A stretch of 64,000 nucleotides of DNA from Chitinophaga sp. MM2321 (GTDB lineage Bacteria; Bacteroidota; Bacteroidia; Chitinophagales; Chitinophagaceae): assembly GCF_964033635.1 (NCBI RefSeq), contig NZ_OZ035533.1, positions 248,001 to 312,000 of the forward strand, written 5' to 3'. Shown piece after piece: positions 25,391 through 34,206 of the stretch; the stretch's first letter is position 1; each line of letters opens with the position of its first letter. The notes under the pieces are model-generated. The model saw only the letters and a list, made by a program, of their open reading frames with translations. It was not told the DNA's origin and ran no database searches. A program made the position numbers and the translations under genes.

Positions 25391-27190
25391 TCAGAATAAT
25401 TTTATTTTTTCTACACTTTTTATATCTACTGTTTTGGAAGATGCCAGCACCATATTTTCCTTTATACTGTTGATGTCTATGCATTCAGCCACTTCTTTCA
25501 GCGTTTTGGAGGTACGGGTGAAATTTTCGCGCGCTTGCTGCATAATATGTGTTGCCATCAGTGTGGCATGGGTGCCGGCATAGGCGTTCATATCTTCTCC
25601 GGCGCCTTGCGAAATATTTTCGCCGGCATGCATCTCTATATTTTCTGTTGCCTGTATGCGGATATTCCGTGCTTTCAGCAGTAGTTCTTCGGGTGCGGTA
25701 ATGGTGATATTCCGTGCCTGGGTATCCATACTAATGGCGTTACCGTTTCTGTCGCTGATAATGATCTGTTCTTCGCCGGTACTGTCATCCAGCATAATGG
25801 TATGCCCGCTGCGGGTTTTGATTACCTTCAGGTTATTGCCGGCATCGCCAAATGGCGTATGTGCCTTACCGTTATATGCTGCGCCCATTACAAAAGGCAG
25901 CTCAGGATTTCCTCCTTCAAAACCCACCCAAACTTCTTCCCCTGTTTCGGGCATAAAGTGAAACCCTTTGCCACCGCCACCATGCGGGCATATAAACCGG
26001 ATCCAGGGTGTGCTGCCCTGCTGCTGCCACCTGAACCTTACACGTAGCCGGCCAAGTCCTTCGGGGTCATGATTTTCTGTTACCACGGCGCTCTGCGACT
26101 CACAGGGAGGGACGGTGTTTGTGCGCACATCACATACGTTATTGTCCGCAGGAATACCGGTGAAGCTGTTGTAGTACATGCCGTTGCCGCTACAGTGATG
26201 CGTCAGCTGCGTGATGGTAAATTCTCCGTGCTGCTCCCGTGAAAGGAGTGATTCACCGGTACAAACGGTATCGCCTATACGAATACCCGGATGTTTGCTA
26301 TGCCCTTTTAGTTGTACAAGTCCCGCAATATGGCGTTTGCGCTGTAACTGCGCCCATGCTGCTACCTGCGCATTTGCCGGCCCGTGAAAGGATTCGCCGG
26401 ATTTATTGCAGGATGATCGATGATAAAGTCTGTTGCCCGTCTTCAATGCATGCGCGGTATCAGGATTCATATTGCCCGTAGATGTCATGGTAGTTGTTGT
26501 TACACAACTGTCTTGCCGGTAGTCGTAGTGGTTCACAGTCGTGTTACCGGATTTCACCTGCCATTGGAGGTTAAAGTCTACAAGGCTCACCGGGTGTAAC
26601 AGCTTTATATTGGCAGGGGTATAAGCGCCGAAAATGATTCGCTGCCCGTCATAAAAGAACCATTCGCCGAAACGTGCTGCCAGTCTTTGCAGAAAAACGA
26701 AGTTACTTTCCCTGTATTGCACAAGATAGGGATGGGTAGCGGTGTTCACCGGGGCTATCAGTGCATTGCCGGCGAGGGGACCACAATTTTTCATATGGCC
26801 GTTTACGATAGTGCCCAGTGTTTGCGCTTCAAACACCTGTATATGTGGATTATTATCCAGCAGGATGGTAAGGCTTTCACCCTTTACCAGGCAAAATCCC
26901 TGGGTACCGTCGCTTTCTTTACCTGCGTGTACGGCTGTTATCAATCCGTTGAAGCGGAGCTCTCCCGGCGCCGTGGCAGCTTCAACGGGAATAATGTGGA
27001 TGCTGATTTCCTGGCCAAGCAGCTCCCGGCTGCCGGTAAAAAGCCCTTTCCCGCCGTGATGTAGCCAGTCATAACTGATCAGCAGTTCAAAGCTGTGGTG
27101 ACCATTCATACTTTGTTGGATGGTCAGTGTCTGGAAGTGCCGGAATTCCTTCCCCGCGATAGATATGGTAGTATGGGTATTCAATGGCAT
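25391..27190 (-). CDS. T6SS spike protein VgrG
   Basis: 599 residues. An N-terminal gp27-like region (about 1-330, with HSFELLISYDW, ESNFVFLQRLAARFGEWFFYDG) is followed by the gp5 OB-fold (about 370-450: VTENHDPEGLGRLRVRFRW, WIRFICPHGGGGKGFHFMPE, GEEVWVGFEGGNPELPFVMG) and a C-terminal beta-prism of repeats (about 455-590: TRSGHTIMLDDSTGEEQIII, MHAGENISQGAGED). It forms the tip trimer of the T6SS tube. It lies 49 bp downstream of a tube protein gene and directly upstream of the effector genes. No sheath, baseplate or membrane-complex genes occur in this window. Confidence 0.94.
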   Translation of the reverse strand: MPLNTHTTISIAGKEFRHFQTLTIQQSMNGHHSFELLISYDWLHHGGKGLFTGSRELLGQEISIHIIPVEAATAPGELRFNGLITAVHAGKESDGTQGFCLVKGESLTILLDNNPHIQVFEAQTLGTIVNGHMKNCGPLAGNALIAPVNTATHPYLVQYRESNFVFLQRLAARFGEWFFYDGQRIIFGAYTPANIKLLHPVSLVDFNLQWQVKSGNTTVNHYDYRQDSCVTTTTMTSTGNMNPDTAHALKTGNRLYHRSSCNKSGESFHGPANAQVAAWAQLQRKRHIAGLVQLKGHSKHPGIRIGDTVCTGESLLSREQHGEFTITQLTHHCSGNGMYYNSFTGIPADNNVCDVRTNTVPPCESQSAVVTENHDPEGLGRLRVRFRWQQQGSTPWIRFICPHGGGGKGFHFMPETGEEVWVGFEGGNPELPFVMGAAYNGKAHTPFGDAGNNLKVIKTRSGHTIMLDDSTGEEQIIISDRNGNAISMDTQARNITITAPEELLLKARNIRIQATENIEMHAGENISQGAGEDMNAYAGTHATLMATHIMQQARENFTRTSKTLKEVAECIDINSIKENMVLASSKTVDIKSVEKIKLF

Positions 27191-27239
27191 GACAACCTGT
27201 TTTATTTTGTGAGGGGTTTAAATGATGGATGCAGGGGCC

Positions 27240-27629
27240 TTACAAGGGCCATGGGTTTTGGTAGGCAGACTGATTCAGCACCAGTTCCCTGGCGGATAAT
27301 TTTATCCTGATCTGCATGGGTTGTTCTCCGCTCGCCTTAAAATGTTCTGCGTATTCAATGCAGTAAGCATCTTTAAAATGCAGCTCTTTCAACCGCGAAA
27401 GCGCGTCCCGCCGTAGAAAGGTGATACAGCCGCTTTTTGTTTGCGTATTGGAAATCATCCAATCGAAAAGATGCGTATCTCCGCCTGATTCCACAACAAC
27501 GGCTACAATACCTCCCTGGGGCCGGGTGGCGGGCTTTCCGTTATGGTCTGTCGTTTGGGTGAAAACGAATTGACATTCCAATACGTTCATTTCTTCCCCG
27601 TTAATACTGATAGTTGCTTTAAATGACAT
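27240..27629 (-). CDS. T6SS tube protein of the TssD (Hcp-like) family
   Basis: 129 residues, the normal length of Bacteroidota TssD: MSFKATISINGEEMNVLEC, SGGDTHLFDWMISNTQTKSG, AYCIEYAEHFKASGEQPMQI and KLSARELVLNQSAYQNPWPL. These proteins stack into the expelled inner tube and can also carry small effectors. First gene of the VgrG-effector unit, so the promoter should lie in 27630-28080. Confidence 0.92.
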   Translation of the reverse strand: MSFKATISINGEEMNVLECQFVFTQTTDHNGKPATRPQGGIVAVVVESGGDTHLFDWMISNTQTKSGCITFLRRDALSRLKELHFKDAYCIEYAEHFKASGEQPMQIRIKLSARELVLNQSAYQNPWPL

Positions 27630-28085
27630 GTGACTGTTGGTTTAATGTTAAAACAACAGGCATGCAAGATGAGTGCAGGATGTAAATGCCGGATGGGCTT
27701 TTCTTCTAAGAATTAAATCCTATAGGTGAACAATTAATGACCCGGACTTGATATGGTTTTCGTTCTTTTACTGAAAATACAATTTTCTATTGAGATCAAG
27801 ATAATTTCGAAATATTTTTTTGTAAAAAATGATGCTGGATAGCTACCACTTATGTAAATTAGTTATGTAATATTAAAGGATTTTGTAGTTTAGCTCCACT
27901 TTTAAAAAAGGTGTGTGATTGATTGTCCCGCCGCGAATTGCAAGAGCAGTTTTCCCTCATTTATTTTGGTTTTTTGCTGAGTCAAGTTTTTTCTGACCAC
28001 CAAATGGTTCAGATTTTGGTTGAAAAAGAAAGGGGCTGTCTCCACAGCCCCCTGTTTTTTTCCAATATTTTTCTGATAACATTCT
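27630..28085. other. 456-bp AT-rich regulatory gap before tssD
   Basis: No gene recognised. It should hold the minus-strand promoter of the T6SS cassette; no clear TTTG/TAnnTTTG pair was seen. A strong hairpin lies at 28037-28065. Confidence 0.5.
28037..28066. terminator. hairpin terminator after the DUF983 gene
   Basis: 8-bp stem GGGGCTGT with ACAGCCCC around CTCC, flanked by T-rich sequence on both strands (seven T on plus, TTTCTTTTT on minus). It ends the minus-strand DUF983 transcript and would also stop plus-strand transcription. Confidence 0.8.
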
Positions 28086-28520
28086 CTAGTGATGATGATG
28101 GTGTTCCGGCTTCTCCAGCTTCTCTGTACTTTCATCATAATACACAAAGAAATAAAGATAGATAACCCGCGAAATCCGCATCAGCCAGGGTTGTATAAGC
28201 ACCAGCAATACGCCGTTTACACCCAGCCATATAAAAATGCTGTTGTCTCTCCACGTGATACCAAAAATGAGCGCATACCAGATCAGGTTAAATACACTGA
28301 AGGCAACTGATAAAGCATAGCTCACATACCCTGTTCCAAACCAGAACCCTGTTTCCAACTCAAATTTCTGTCGGCATACCGGGCAGTTATCATACATGTT
28401 GAAGATCTTTGAAAACCTCACATGAAAAGGATTCTGATCTTTATACATATTTCCTTTTCTGCATTTCGGACACTTCATTGTTAGCATGCTGAGGAAATAA
28501 TTCGGGCGCTTATGTTCCAT
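28086..28520 (-). CDS. DUF983 membrane protein
   Basis: 144 residues. Two zinc-ribbon-like CxxC pairs (CPKCRKGNMY at 18-21 and CPVC at about 46-49) precede two or three membrane spans (FGTGYVSYALSVAFSVFNLI, WLGVNGVLLVLIQPWLMRIS). Matches the DUF983 family, whose role is unknown. The protein ends in a natural run of five His, which could bind metals. It is 42 bp downstream of the ABC exporter on the same strand. Confidence 0.88.
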   Translation of the reverse strand: MEHKRPNYFLSMLTMKCPKCRKGNMYKDQNPFHVRFSKIFNMYDNCPVCRQKFELETGFWFGTGYVSYALSVAFSVFNLIWYALIFGITWRDNSIFIWLGVNGVLLVLIQPWLMRISRVIYLYFFVYYDESTEKLEKPEHHHHH

Positions 28521-28562
28521 TTGATTTTTGATAATTCGGGCAAAAGTAAGCCTTTTAATTTA

Positions 28563-30332
28563 TTACACTGCTTCCAGCTTACGCTCGCCGATCTGCTGGC
28601 GCCACATGGCATAATACAGCCCTTTTTCTTCCAGGAGGTCCGCATGTTTACCCATTTCTACGATACGTCCTTTTTCCAGTACATAAATGCGATCTGCATG
28701 CATGATGGTGCTCAAACGGTGGGCGATCATAACGGTAATATGCTGCTTGCTGGCCGTTACCTGCCGCACCGTTTTCGTAATTTCTTCTTCCGTAATAGAA
28801 TCCAGGGCAGACGTAGCCTCGTCAAACACCAGTAACCGCGGCTTGCGCAGCAAGGCACGGGCAATGGATAAACGTTGTTTTTCTCCCCCCGAAATTTTAA
28901 TACCACCTTCACCGATCACCGTTTCCAGTCCCTTGTCGGCCCTTGCCAGTAAAGAATAACAGGACGCTTTGCTCAACGCCTCCATTACATCCGCATCCGT
29001 TGCGCCCGGATTCACGAACAACAGGTTTTCCCGGATAGTACCCGCAAACAGTTGCGTATCCTGTGTTACAAAGCCCACCTGGTGACGCAGTTCTTCCATG
29101 TCTACGTCATTGGCATCTACGCCGTTATAGAAAATATGGCCTTCATTGGGTTTGTATAATCCTACCAACAGCTTTACCAGCGTGGTTTTACCGGAACCGG
29201 ACGGGCCTACGAAAGCAATCGTTTCTCCCACCTGCGCGGAAAAGTTAACATGATCCAAAGCCTTGGTGGTGGCGGTGAGATGTTTAAAACCCACCTGCTT
29301 GAACAACAGCTCATCAATATGCCGGATCTTAACAGGATTGGCTGGCATTTCTTCTACCGGCGTATTTAAAATCCCCTGAAAATTCAACAGCGATACCTGT
29401 GCTTCCCTGTAGTTCAGGATGATGTTACCCAGCTCCTGCAAAGGTCCGAAAATGAAGAAGGAGTAGAGTTGTAAGGTCATCAGCTGACCAATGGAAACAA
29501 TATCACGATAGATATAAAACAACAGCAGAAACAGAATGGCCTGCCGCATCAGGTTTACAAAAGTACCCTGCACAAAACTGATACTACGGATGCTGCGTAC
29601 CTTTTTCAGTTCCAGCATCAGGATCTTCAGCGTAGTAGAGTTCAGCCGTCTGATCTCCTGCTGGGTCAGCCCAAGACTTTTTACCAGCTCAATATTTCGC
29701 AGGGATTCCGTGGTGGAACCCGCCAGCGCGGTGGTTTCCTTTACAATTGTTTTCTGTATCACCTTTATCTTTCTGCTCAGTACATTCATCAGCAAACCCA
29801 GCAAAACAGAACCTCCCAGGTATACCAGCACCAGGGTCCAATGCACACTGATAGCATACACCATCACAAAAATGACCCCTATCATGGCCACAAACAGCAC
29901 GTTTACAAAAGAGGTGATAAATTTCTCACAATCTGTTCTTACTTTCTGGAGGATAGCCAGCGTTTCCCCGCTGCGCTGATCTTCAAACTGCTGGTAAGGC
30001 AGGCGTAGTGAGTGTTTTAACCCGTCTGTATATACCTGCGCGCCAAATTTCTGCACAATCACATTCACAAAATAATCCTGGAAAGCCTTCGCTATCCTGG
30101 ATACCATGGCTACGCCGATAGCAGCGCCCAGCAATAGTAATACTCCTTTCAGATAACTGCTCTCCCCACGGGCAATATCCCCGATGGCATGCGGATGAGA
30201 GGCAAACTGGTCAATGATCTTACCGAAAATGTAAGGGTCCATTAAGGAAAACAACTGGTTAACAGTAGCCAGCAGCAAGGCCAGCGCAATAAGTCCTTTA
30301 TAGTTCTTTAAATAATGTAGTAATAATTTCAT
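28563..30332 (-). CDS. ABC exporter, fused permease and ATPase (MsbA-like)
   Basis: 589 residues: six-helix transmembrane domain about 10-310 followed by the ATPase. Walker A GPSGSGKTTL, Q-loop GFVTQDTQ, signature ISGGEKQRLSIARAL, Walker B LLVFDEATSALD, and H-loop MIAHRLST are all intact. Works as a homodimer or heterodimer exporting lipid or drug-like molecules; the substrate is not evident. Start MKLLLHYLKNYKGL is right for this family. Confidence 0.93.
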   Translation of the reverse strand: MKLLLHYLKNYKGLIALALLLATVNQLFSLMDPYIFGKIIDQFASHPHAIGDIARGESSYLKGVLLLLGAAIGVAMVSRIAKAFQDYFVNVIVQKFGAQVYTDGLKHSLRLPYQQFEDQRSGETLAILQKVRTDCEKFITSFVNVLFVAMIGVIFVMVYAISVHWTLVLVYLGGSVLLGLLMNVLSRKIKVIQKTIVKETTALAGSTTESLRNIELVKSLGLTQQEIRRLNSTTLKILMLELKKVRSIRSISFVQGTFVNLMRQAILFLLLFYIYRDIVSIGQLMTLQLYSFFIFGPLQELGNIILNYREAQVSLLNFQGILNTPVEEMPANPVKIRHIDELLFKQVGFKHLTATTKALDHVNFSAQVGETIAFVGPSGSGKTTLVKLLVGLYKPNEGHIFYNGVDANDVDMEELRHQVGFVTQDTQLFAGTIRENLLFVNPGATDADVMEALSKASCYSLLARADKGLETVIGEGGIKISGGEKQRLSIARALLRKPRLLVFDEATSALDSITEEEITKTVRQVTASKQHITVMIAHRLSTIMHADRIYVLEKGRIVEMGKHADLLEEKGLYYAMWRQQIGERKLEAV

Positions 30333-30485
30333 ATATCAGATTTCCTGGTGGACAAAGTTACTGTATGTTGCAACATATTCAGAGTAAAAGTCTCGTCAAT
30401 TTTTACGCAAAAAATGGTAACTTAATAGTAGTAAGTTCTTTCATAGGGCACGGTGATTAACGATTACTTTATTAAACCTCCACAT

Positions 30486-32615
30486 ATGAAAACATATGAT
30501 GAGAAACATATTAAAAACATCGTATTGCTAGGCGCACCCAAAAGCGGCAAAACCACCCTCTCCGAAACCATGCTGTTTGAAGCCGGTATTATCAGTAAAC
30601 GCGGAACTGTAGAAGAAAAAAACACCATATCTGATTACCACGACATAGAACACGAACGCAGCAATTCCGTATATGCTACCTGTATGCATACGGAATGGAG
30701 AGATTATAAGATCAATATAATAGATACCCCCGGCCTGGAAGACTTCATCGGTGAAGTAATTGCGGCCATTCGTGTATGCGATACCGCTGTATTGCTACTC
30801 AATGCCCAGTACGGAGTGGAAGTAGGTACGGAACTGATCTGGGATTATGTGGATAAATACCGTAAACCCACCATCCTGGCCGTCAACCAGCTGGATACCG
30901 AACAGGCCAATTTCAATAAAACCGTGGAAGATGCCACCCGCATCCTGGGAAATGCAGTAACCGTTATGCAATACCCGGTAAACCAGGGCCCAGGATTCAA
31001 TGCCATCATAGATCTCCTGAAAATGACCCTCTACCGCTTCCCGGAAAATGGCGGCAAACCGGAAAAACTACCCATCCCCGCCGATGAAAAGGAAAGGGCG
31101 GAACAACTGCATAACGCACTCGTGGAAAAGGCCGCAGAAAATGACGACACCCTCATGGAGCTGTATTTCGAGAAAGGCAGTCTCGATGAAGACGAACTAC
31201 GACAGGGCATCAAAATAGGGATGCTGAAACACCAGGTTTTCCCGGTGTTTTGTTTATCTGCCAAAAACAACATGGGCAGTGGCCGGTTAATGGGCTTTAT
31301 AGATAATGTAGCGCCGTCTGCGGTGGAAATGCCACCGGAAATGACGGAAGCAGGTAAGGAAGTGCCCTGCAATCCTGCCGGACCCGCCTGTTTATTTATA
31401 TTCAAAACATTACAGGAACCGCATATCGGTCGTCTCTCTTTTTTTAAAGTGATGTCCGGCGAAGTCAGGCCCGGCATGGAGCTGATCAATGAAAAAGGGA
31501 ATACCACCGAACGTATCAGCCAGCTGTTTATTGCTGATGGCAGGAACCGTAACAACGTGGAATCCCTCCGTGCCGGAGATATCGGGTGTACCCTGAAGCT
31601 GAAAAATACGCTGACTAATCAAACCCTGTGCGATAAAAGTTTTGGTGCGCAACAAATAGATCCCATCCGCTTCCCTTCTCCCAAAGCACGTGTGGCCATT
31701 GAAGCAAAGAATAAGGGAGATGATGAGAAACTGAGCGAAGTACTGGCAGAAATTCACATGGAAGATCCTACCCTGGAAGTGGAATTCAACCGCGAACTGA
31801 AACAGGTGATTCTCCATGGCCAGGGCGACCTGCACCTGCTCATTACAAAATGGCGGCTGGAAAATATCTATAAGATGCAGGTAGACTTCCACGCAGCAAA
31901 AATACCTTACCGTGAAACCATCCGTAAACCGGCGCTGGCATCTTACCGGCATAAAAAGCAATCCGGTGGTGCAGGACAGTTTGGAGAAGTATTTCTGAAG
32001 ATAGAACCCTGGTATGAAGGGATGCCTCCCTTTAAAGATTATACCGTTCGTGATACGGAAGAAGTGCCGCTGCAATGGGGCGGCAAGCTCGTTTTTAATA
32101 ATTGTATTGTAGGCGGTGCTATAGACAACCGCTTCCTGCCATCCATCCTCAAAGGTGTGATGGAAAAAATGCAGGAAGGCCCACTAACGGGATCGTATGT
32201 ACGTGATATACGGGTAAGCGTATACGATGGTAAAATGCACCCGGTAGACAGTAACGATATTTCCTTCAAAATAGCCGGTATGATGGCTTTTCGGGAAGCT
32301 TTCCACCAGGCTGCTCCTCAGCTGCTGGAGCCCGTCTTTGACCTGGAGGCAACCGCTCCCGATGTTATGATGGGCGATATTATGAGTGAATTACAAAGCC
32401 GCAGGAGCATCATAACGGGCATGGATACACTAAACGGGTACCAGGTCATAAAAGCGCGCATCCCACAGGCAGAACTGGATAAACTCTTCTCCGCACTTCG
32501 CAACGTAACCCAGGGTAAAGCAAAGATCAAATCGCAATTCGCAGAGTATGCGCCGGTACCACCGGAGCTACAGAAAAAACTAAGTGACGAGTACCAAAAG
32601 ACGGAGGCAGCATAA
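30486..32615 (+). CDS. elongation factor G paralogue (EF-G2 type) with altered GTPase motifs
   Basis: 709 residues from ATG at 30486; an upstream GTG at 30453 is less likely. EF-G layout: G domain, domain II (VMSGEVRPGMEL), III, IV (QSGGAGQFGEVFLKIEP) and V (IMSELQSRRSIITGMD). G1 GAPKSGKTTL is intact, but G3 reads DTPGLEDF where EF-G has DTPGHVDF, so the catalytic His is Leu. The switch I RGITI element reads RSNSVYA, and G4 is NQLD, not NKxD. Such Bacteroidota paralogues (EF-G2 of Bacteroides thetaiotaomicron) are reported to support translocation without GTPase activity during starvation. Divergent from the ABC exporter. Confidence 0.9.
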   Translation: MKTYDEKHIKNIVLLGAPKSGKTTLSETMLFEAGIISKRGTVEEKNTISDYHDIEHERSNSVYATCMHTEWRDYKINIIDTPGLEDFIGEVIAAIRVCDTAVLLLNAQYGVEVGTELIWDYVDKYRKPTILAVNQLDTEQANFNKTVEDATRILGNAVTVMQYPVNQGPGFNAIIDLLKMTLYRFPENGGKPEKLPIPADEKERAEQLHNALVEKAAENDDTLMELYFEKGSLDEDELRQGIKIGMLKHQVFPVFCLSAKNNMGSGRLMGFIDNVAPSAVEMPPEMTEAGKEVPCNPAGPACLFIFKTLQEPHIGRLSFFKVMSGEVRPGMELINEKGNTTERISQLFIADGRNRNNVESLRAGDIGCTLKLKNTLTNQTLCDKSFGAQQIDPIRFPSPKARVAIEAKNKGDDEKLSEVLAEIHMEDPTLEVEFNRELKQVILHGQGDLHLLITKWRLENIYKMQVDFHAAKIPYRETIRKPALASYRHKKQSGGAGQFGEVFLKIEPWYEGMPPFKDYTVRDTEEVPLQWGGKLVFNNCIVGGAIDNRFLPSILKGVMEKMQEGPLTGSYVRDIRVSVYDGKMHPVDSNDISFKIAGMMAFREAFHQAAPQLLEPVFDLEATAPDVMMGDIMSELQSRRSIITGMDTLNGYQVIKARIPQAELDKLFSALRNVTQGKAKIKSQFAEYAPVPPELQKKLSDEYQKTEAA

Positions 32616-32621
32616 TTTATT

Positions 32622-34163
32622 TTAATTCCCCCATCCCGCTCTATCCAGGCTCCGGTACTGTATTGCTTCTGCCATATGCGCTACTTCCACGGTTTCACTT
32701 GCTGCCAGGTCGGCAATGGTTCTGCTGACTTTCAATATCCTGTCATACGCGCGGGCAGAGAGCTTTAGTTTATTGATCGCATTTTTCAATAGTGTATTGC
32801 AGGCATCACTCACCACGCATACGGTTGCCAGTTGCTGACTATTCATCTGCGCATTGTTGTAAATGCCCGGTGAAGCAGCAAACCTGGCTGCCTGTACCGC
32901 ACGCGCGGCGATAACACGGTCGCGGATATACGCACTTGGCTCACTTTTATGTGGAGCTGATAATGATGAAAAAGATACCGGTGTTACTTCCACATGAAGA
33001 TCAATGCGGTCCAGCAGCGGGCCGGAAACTTTGTTGAGGTATTTCTGCACCATCCCGGCGGCACAGGTACATTCTTTTTCAGGATGGTTGAAATAGCCGC
33101 AGGGGCAGGGATTCATGGATGCCAGCAACATGAAGCCGGCAGGGAAGTCAATGGCGGTGCGGGCCCGTGAAATCGTAACTCTCCGTTCTTCAATTGGCTG
33201 CCGCATCACTTCCAGTACTTTGCGTTTAAACTCAGGTAACTCGTCCAGGAAAAGCACCCCGTTATGCGCCAGTGAAATTTCACCGGGCTGTGGAATGCTG
33301 CCACCGCCTACCAGTGCGGTGTCGCTGATGGTATGGTGTGGCGACCGGAAGGGCCTGCGTGCAATCAGCGACGCATGCTCTGGTAGTTTACCGGCAACAG
33401 AATGGATTTTGGTGGTTTCCAGTGCTTCCTGCAAAGTGAGGGGAGGGAGTATGGTGGGTAATCTTTTCGCCAGCATGGTTTTGCCCGCACCGGGTGGTCC
33501 GATCAATATGGCATTATGCCCGCCGGCAGCGGCTATTTCCAGCGCACGCTTGATATTGTGTTGCCCTTTTACATCGCTGAAATCAACATCGAATGCGCCT
33601 TGTGCGGAGAAGAAATCGTCCCGCGCATCTATGCTTTCCGGCGGCAGGCTGCCCGGATGATCAAAGAAGCGCAACACATCGGCGAGATGTGAAATGCCAT
33701 ATACTTCCAATTGGCTCACCATGGCTGCCTCACGGGCATTCTGTGCAGGTACGATGAATCCGCGGAACCCTTCTTTGCGGGCCTGTATCGCCATGGGTAA
33801 TGCACCTTTGATGGGCAACAAAGTGCCATCCAGCGATAGTTCCCCCATCATGAGGTAATCCCCGAAAGTAGTGGCGCTTACATGACCGGAAGCCCCCAAC
33901 ATACCAACTGCTATCGGCAGGTCGTAAGCCGCGCCGGCCTTACGTATATCTGCTGGCGCCATATTCACAACAGTCCTGGTTCTTGGCATCGGATACCCCA
34001 GGTTATTGATGGCCGACTCAATACGCCGCTCACTCTCCTTTACGGCATTATCCGGGAGCCCTACAATAAATAACTTGTTTCCTTGTGAAGCAACATTTAC
34101 TTCAATCGTGATGGTAATGGCATCTACGCCCTGAATGGCGCTGCCAAAGGTTTTAACAATCAT
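32622..34163 (-). CDS. comM: YifB/ComM-family Mg-chelatase-like AAA+ ATPase
   Basis: 513 residues. N-terminal Lon-protease-like fold (about 1-170), then AAA+ core: Walker A GPPGAGKTMLAKRLPTILPP, Walker B GVLFLDELPEF, and the zinc-type CPCGYFNHPEKECTC segment, with a C-terminal Mg-chelatase domain (LSARAYDRILKVSRTIADL). In competent bacteria ComM is a helicase that promotes branch migration of imported DNA. Convergent with the EF-G paralogue, the stops lie 6 bp apart. Confidence 0.93.
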   Translation of the reverse strand: MIVKTFGSAIQGVDAITITIEVNVASQGNKLFIVGLPDNAVKESERRIESAINNLGYPMPRTRTVVNMAPADIRKAGAAYDLPIAVGMLGASGHVSATTFGDYLMMGELSLDGTLLPIKGALPMAIQARKEGFRGFIVPAQNAREAAMVSQLEVYGISHLADVLRFFDHPGSLPPESIDARDDFFSAQGAFDVDFSDVKGQHNIKRALEIAAAGGHNAILIGPPGAGKTMLAKRLPTILPPLTLQEALETTKIHSVAGKLPEHASLIARRPFRSPHHTISDTALVGGGSIPQPGEISLAHNGVLFLDELPEFKRKVLEVMRQPIEERRVTISRARTAIDFPAGFMLLASMNPCPCGYFNHPEKECTCAAGMVQKYLNKVSGPLLDRIDLHVEVTPVSFSSLSAPHKSEPSAYIRDRVIAARAVQAARFAASPGIYNNAQMNSQQLATVCVVSDACNTLLKNAINKLKLSARAYDRILKVSRTIADLAASETVEVAHMAEAIQYRSLDRAGWGN

Positions 34164-34206
34164 ATGGAGCTGGGTTAACAGCTACTAATATAGGAATAAA
34201 TTATCG

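Noticed and set aside
28086..28520. Engineered His tag on the DUF983 protein
   Set aside because: Only five His directly followed by the native stop and terminator within ordinary chromosomal context; natural C-terminal His runs occur.
31410..32075. Long minus-strand frames opposite the EF-G paralogue, and 11694-12374 opposite the thiolase
   Set aside because: Shadows of strongly recognised genes; no motif of their own.
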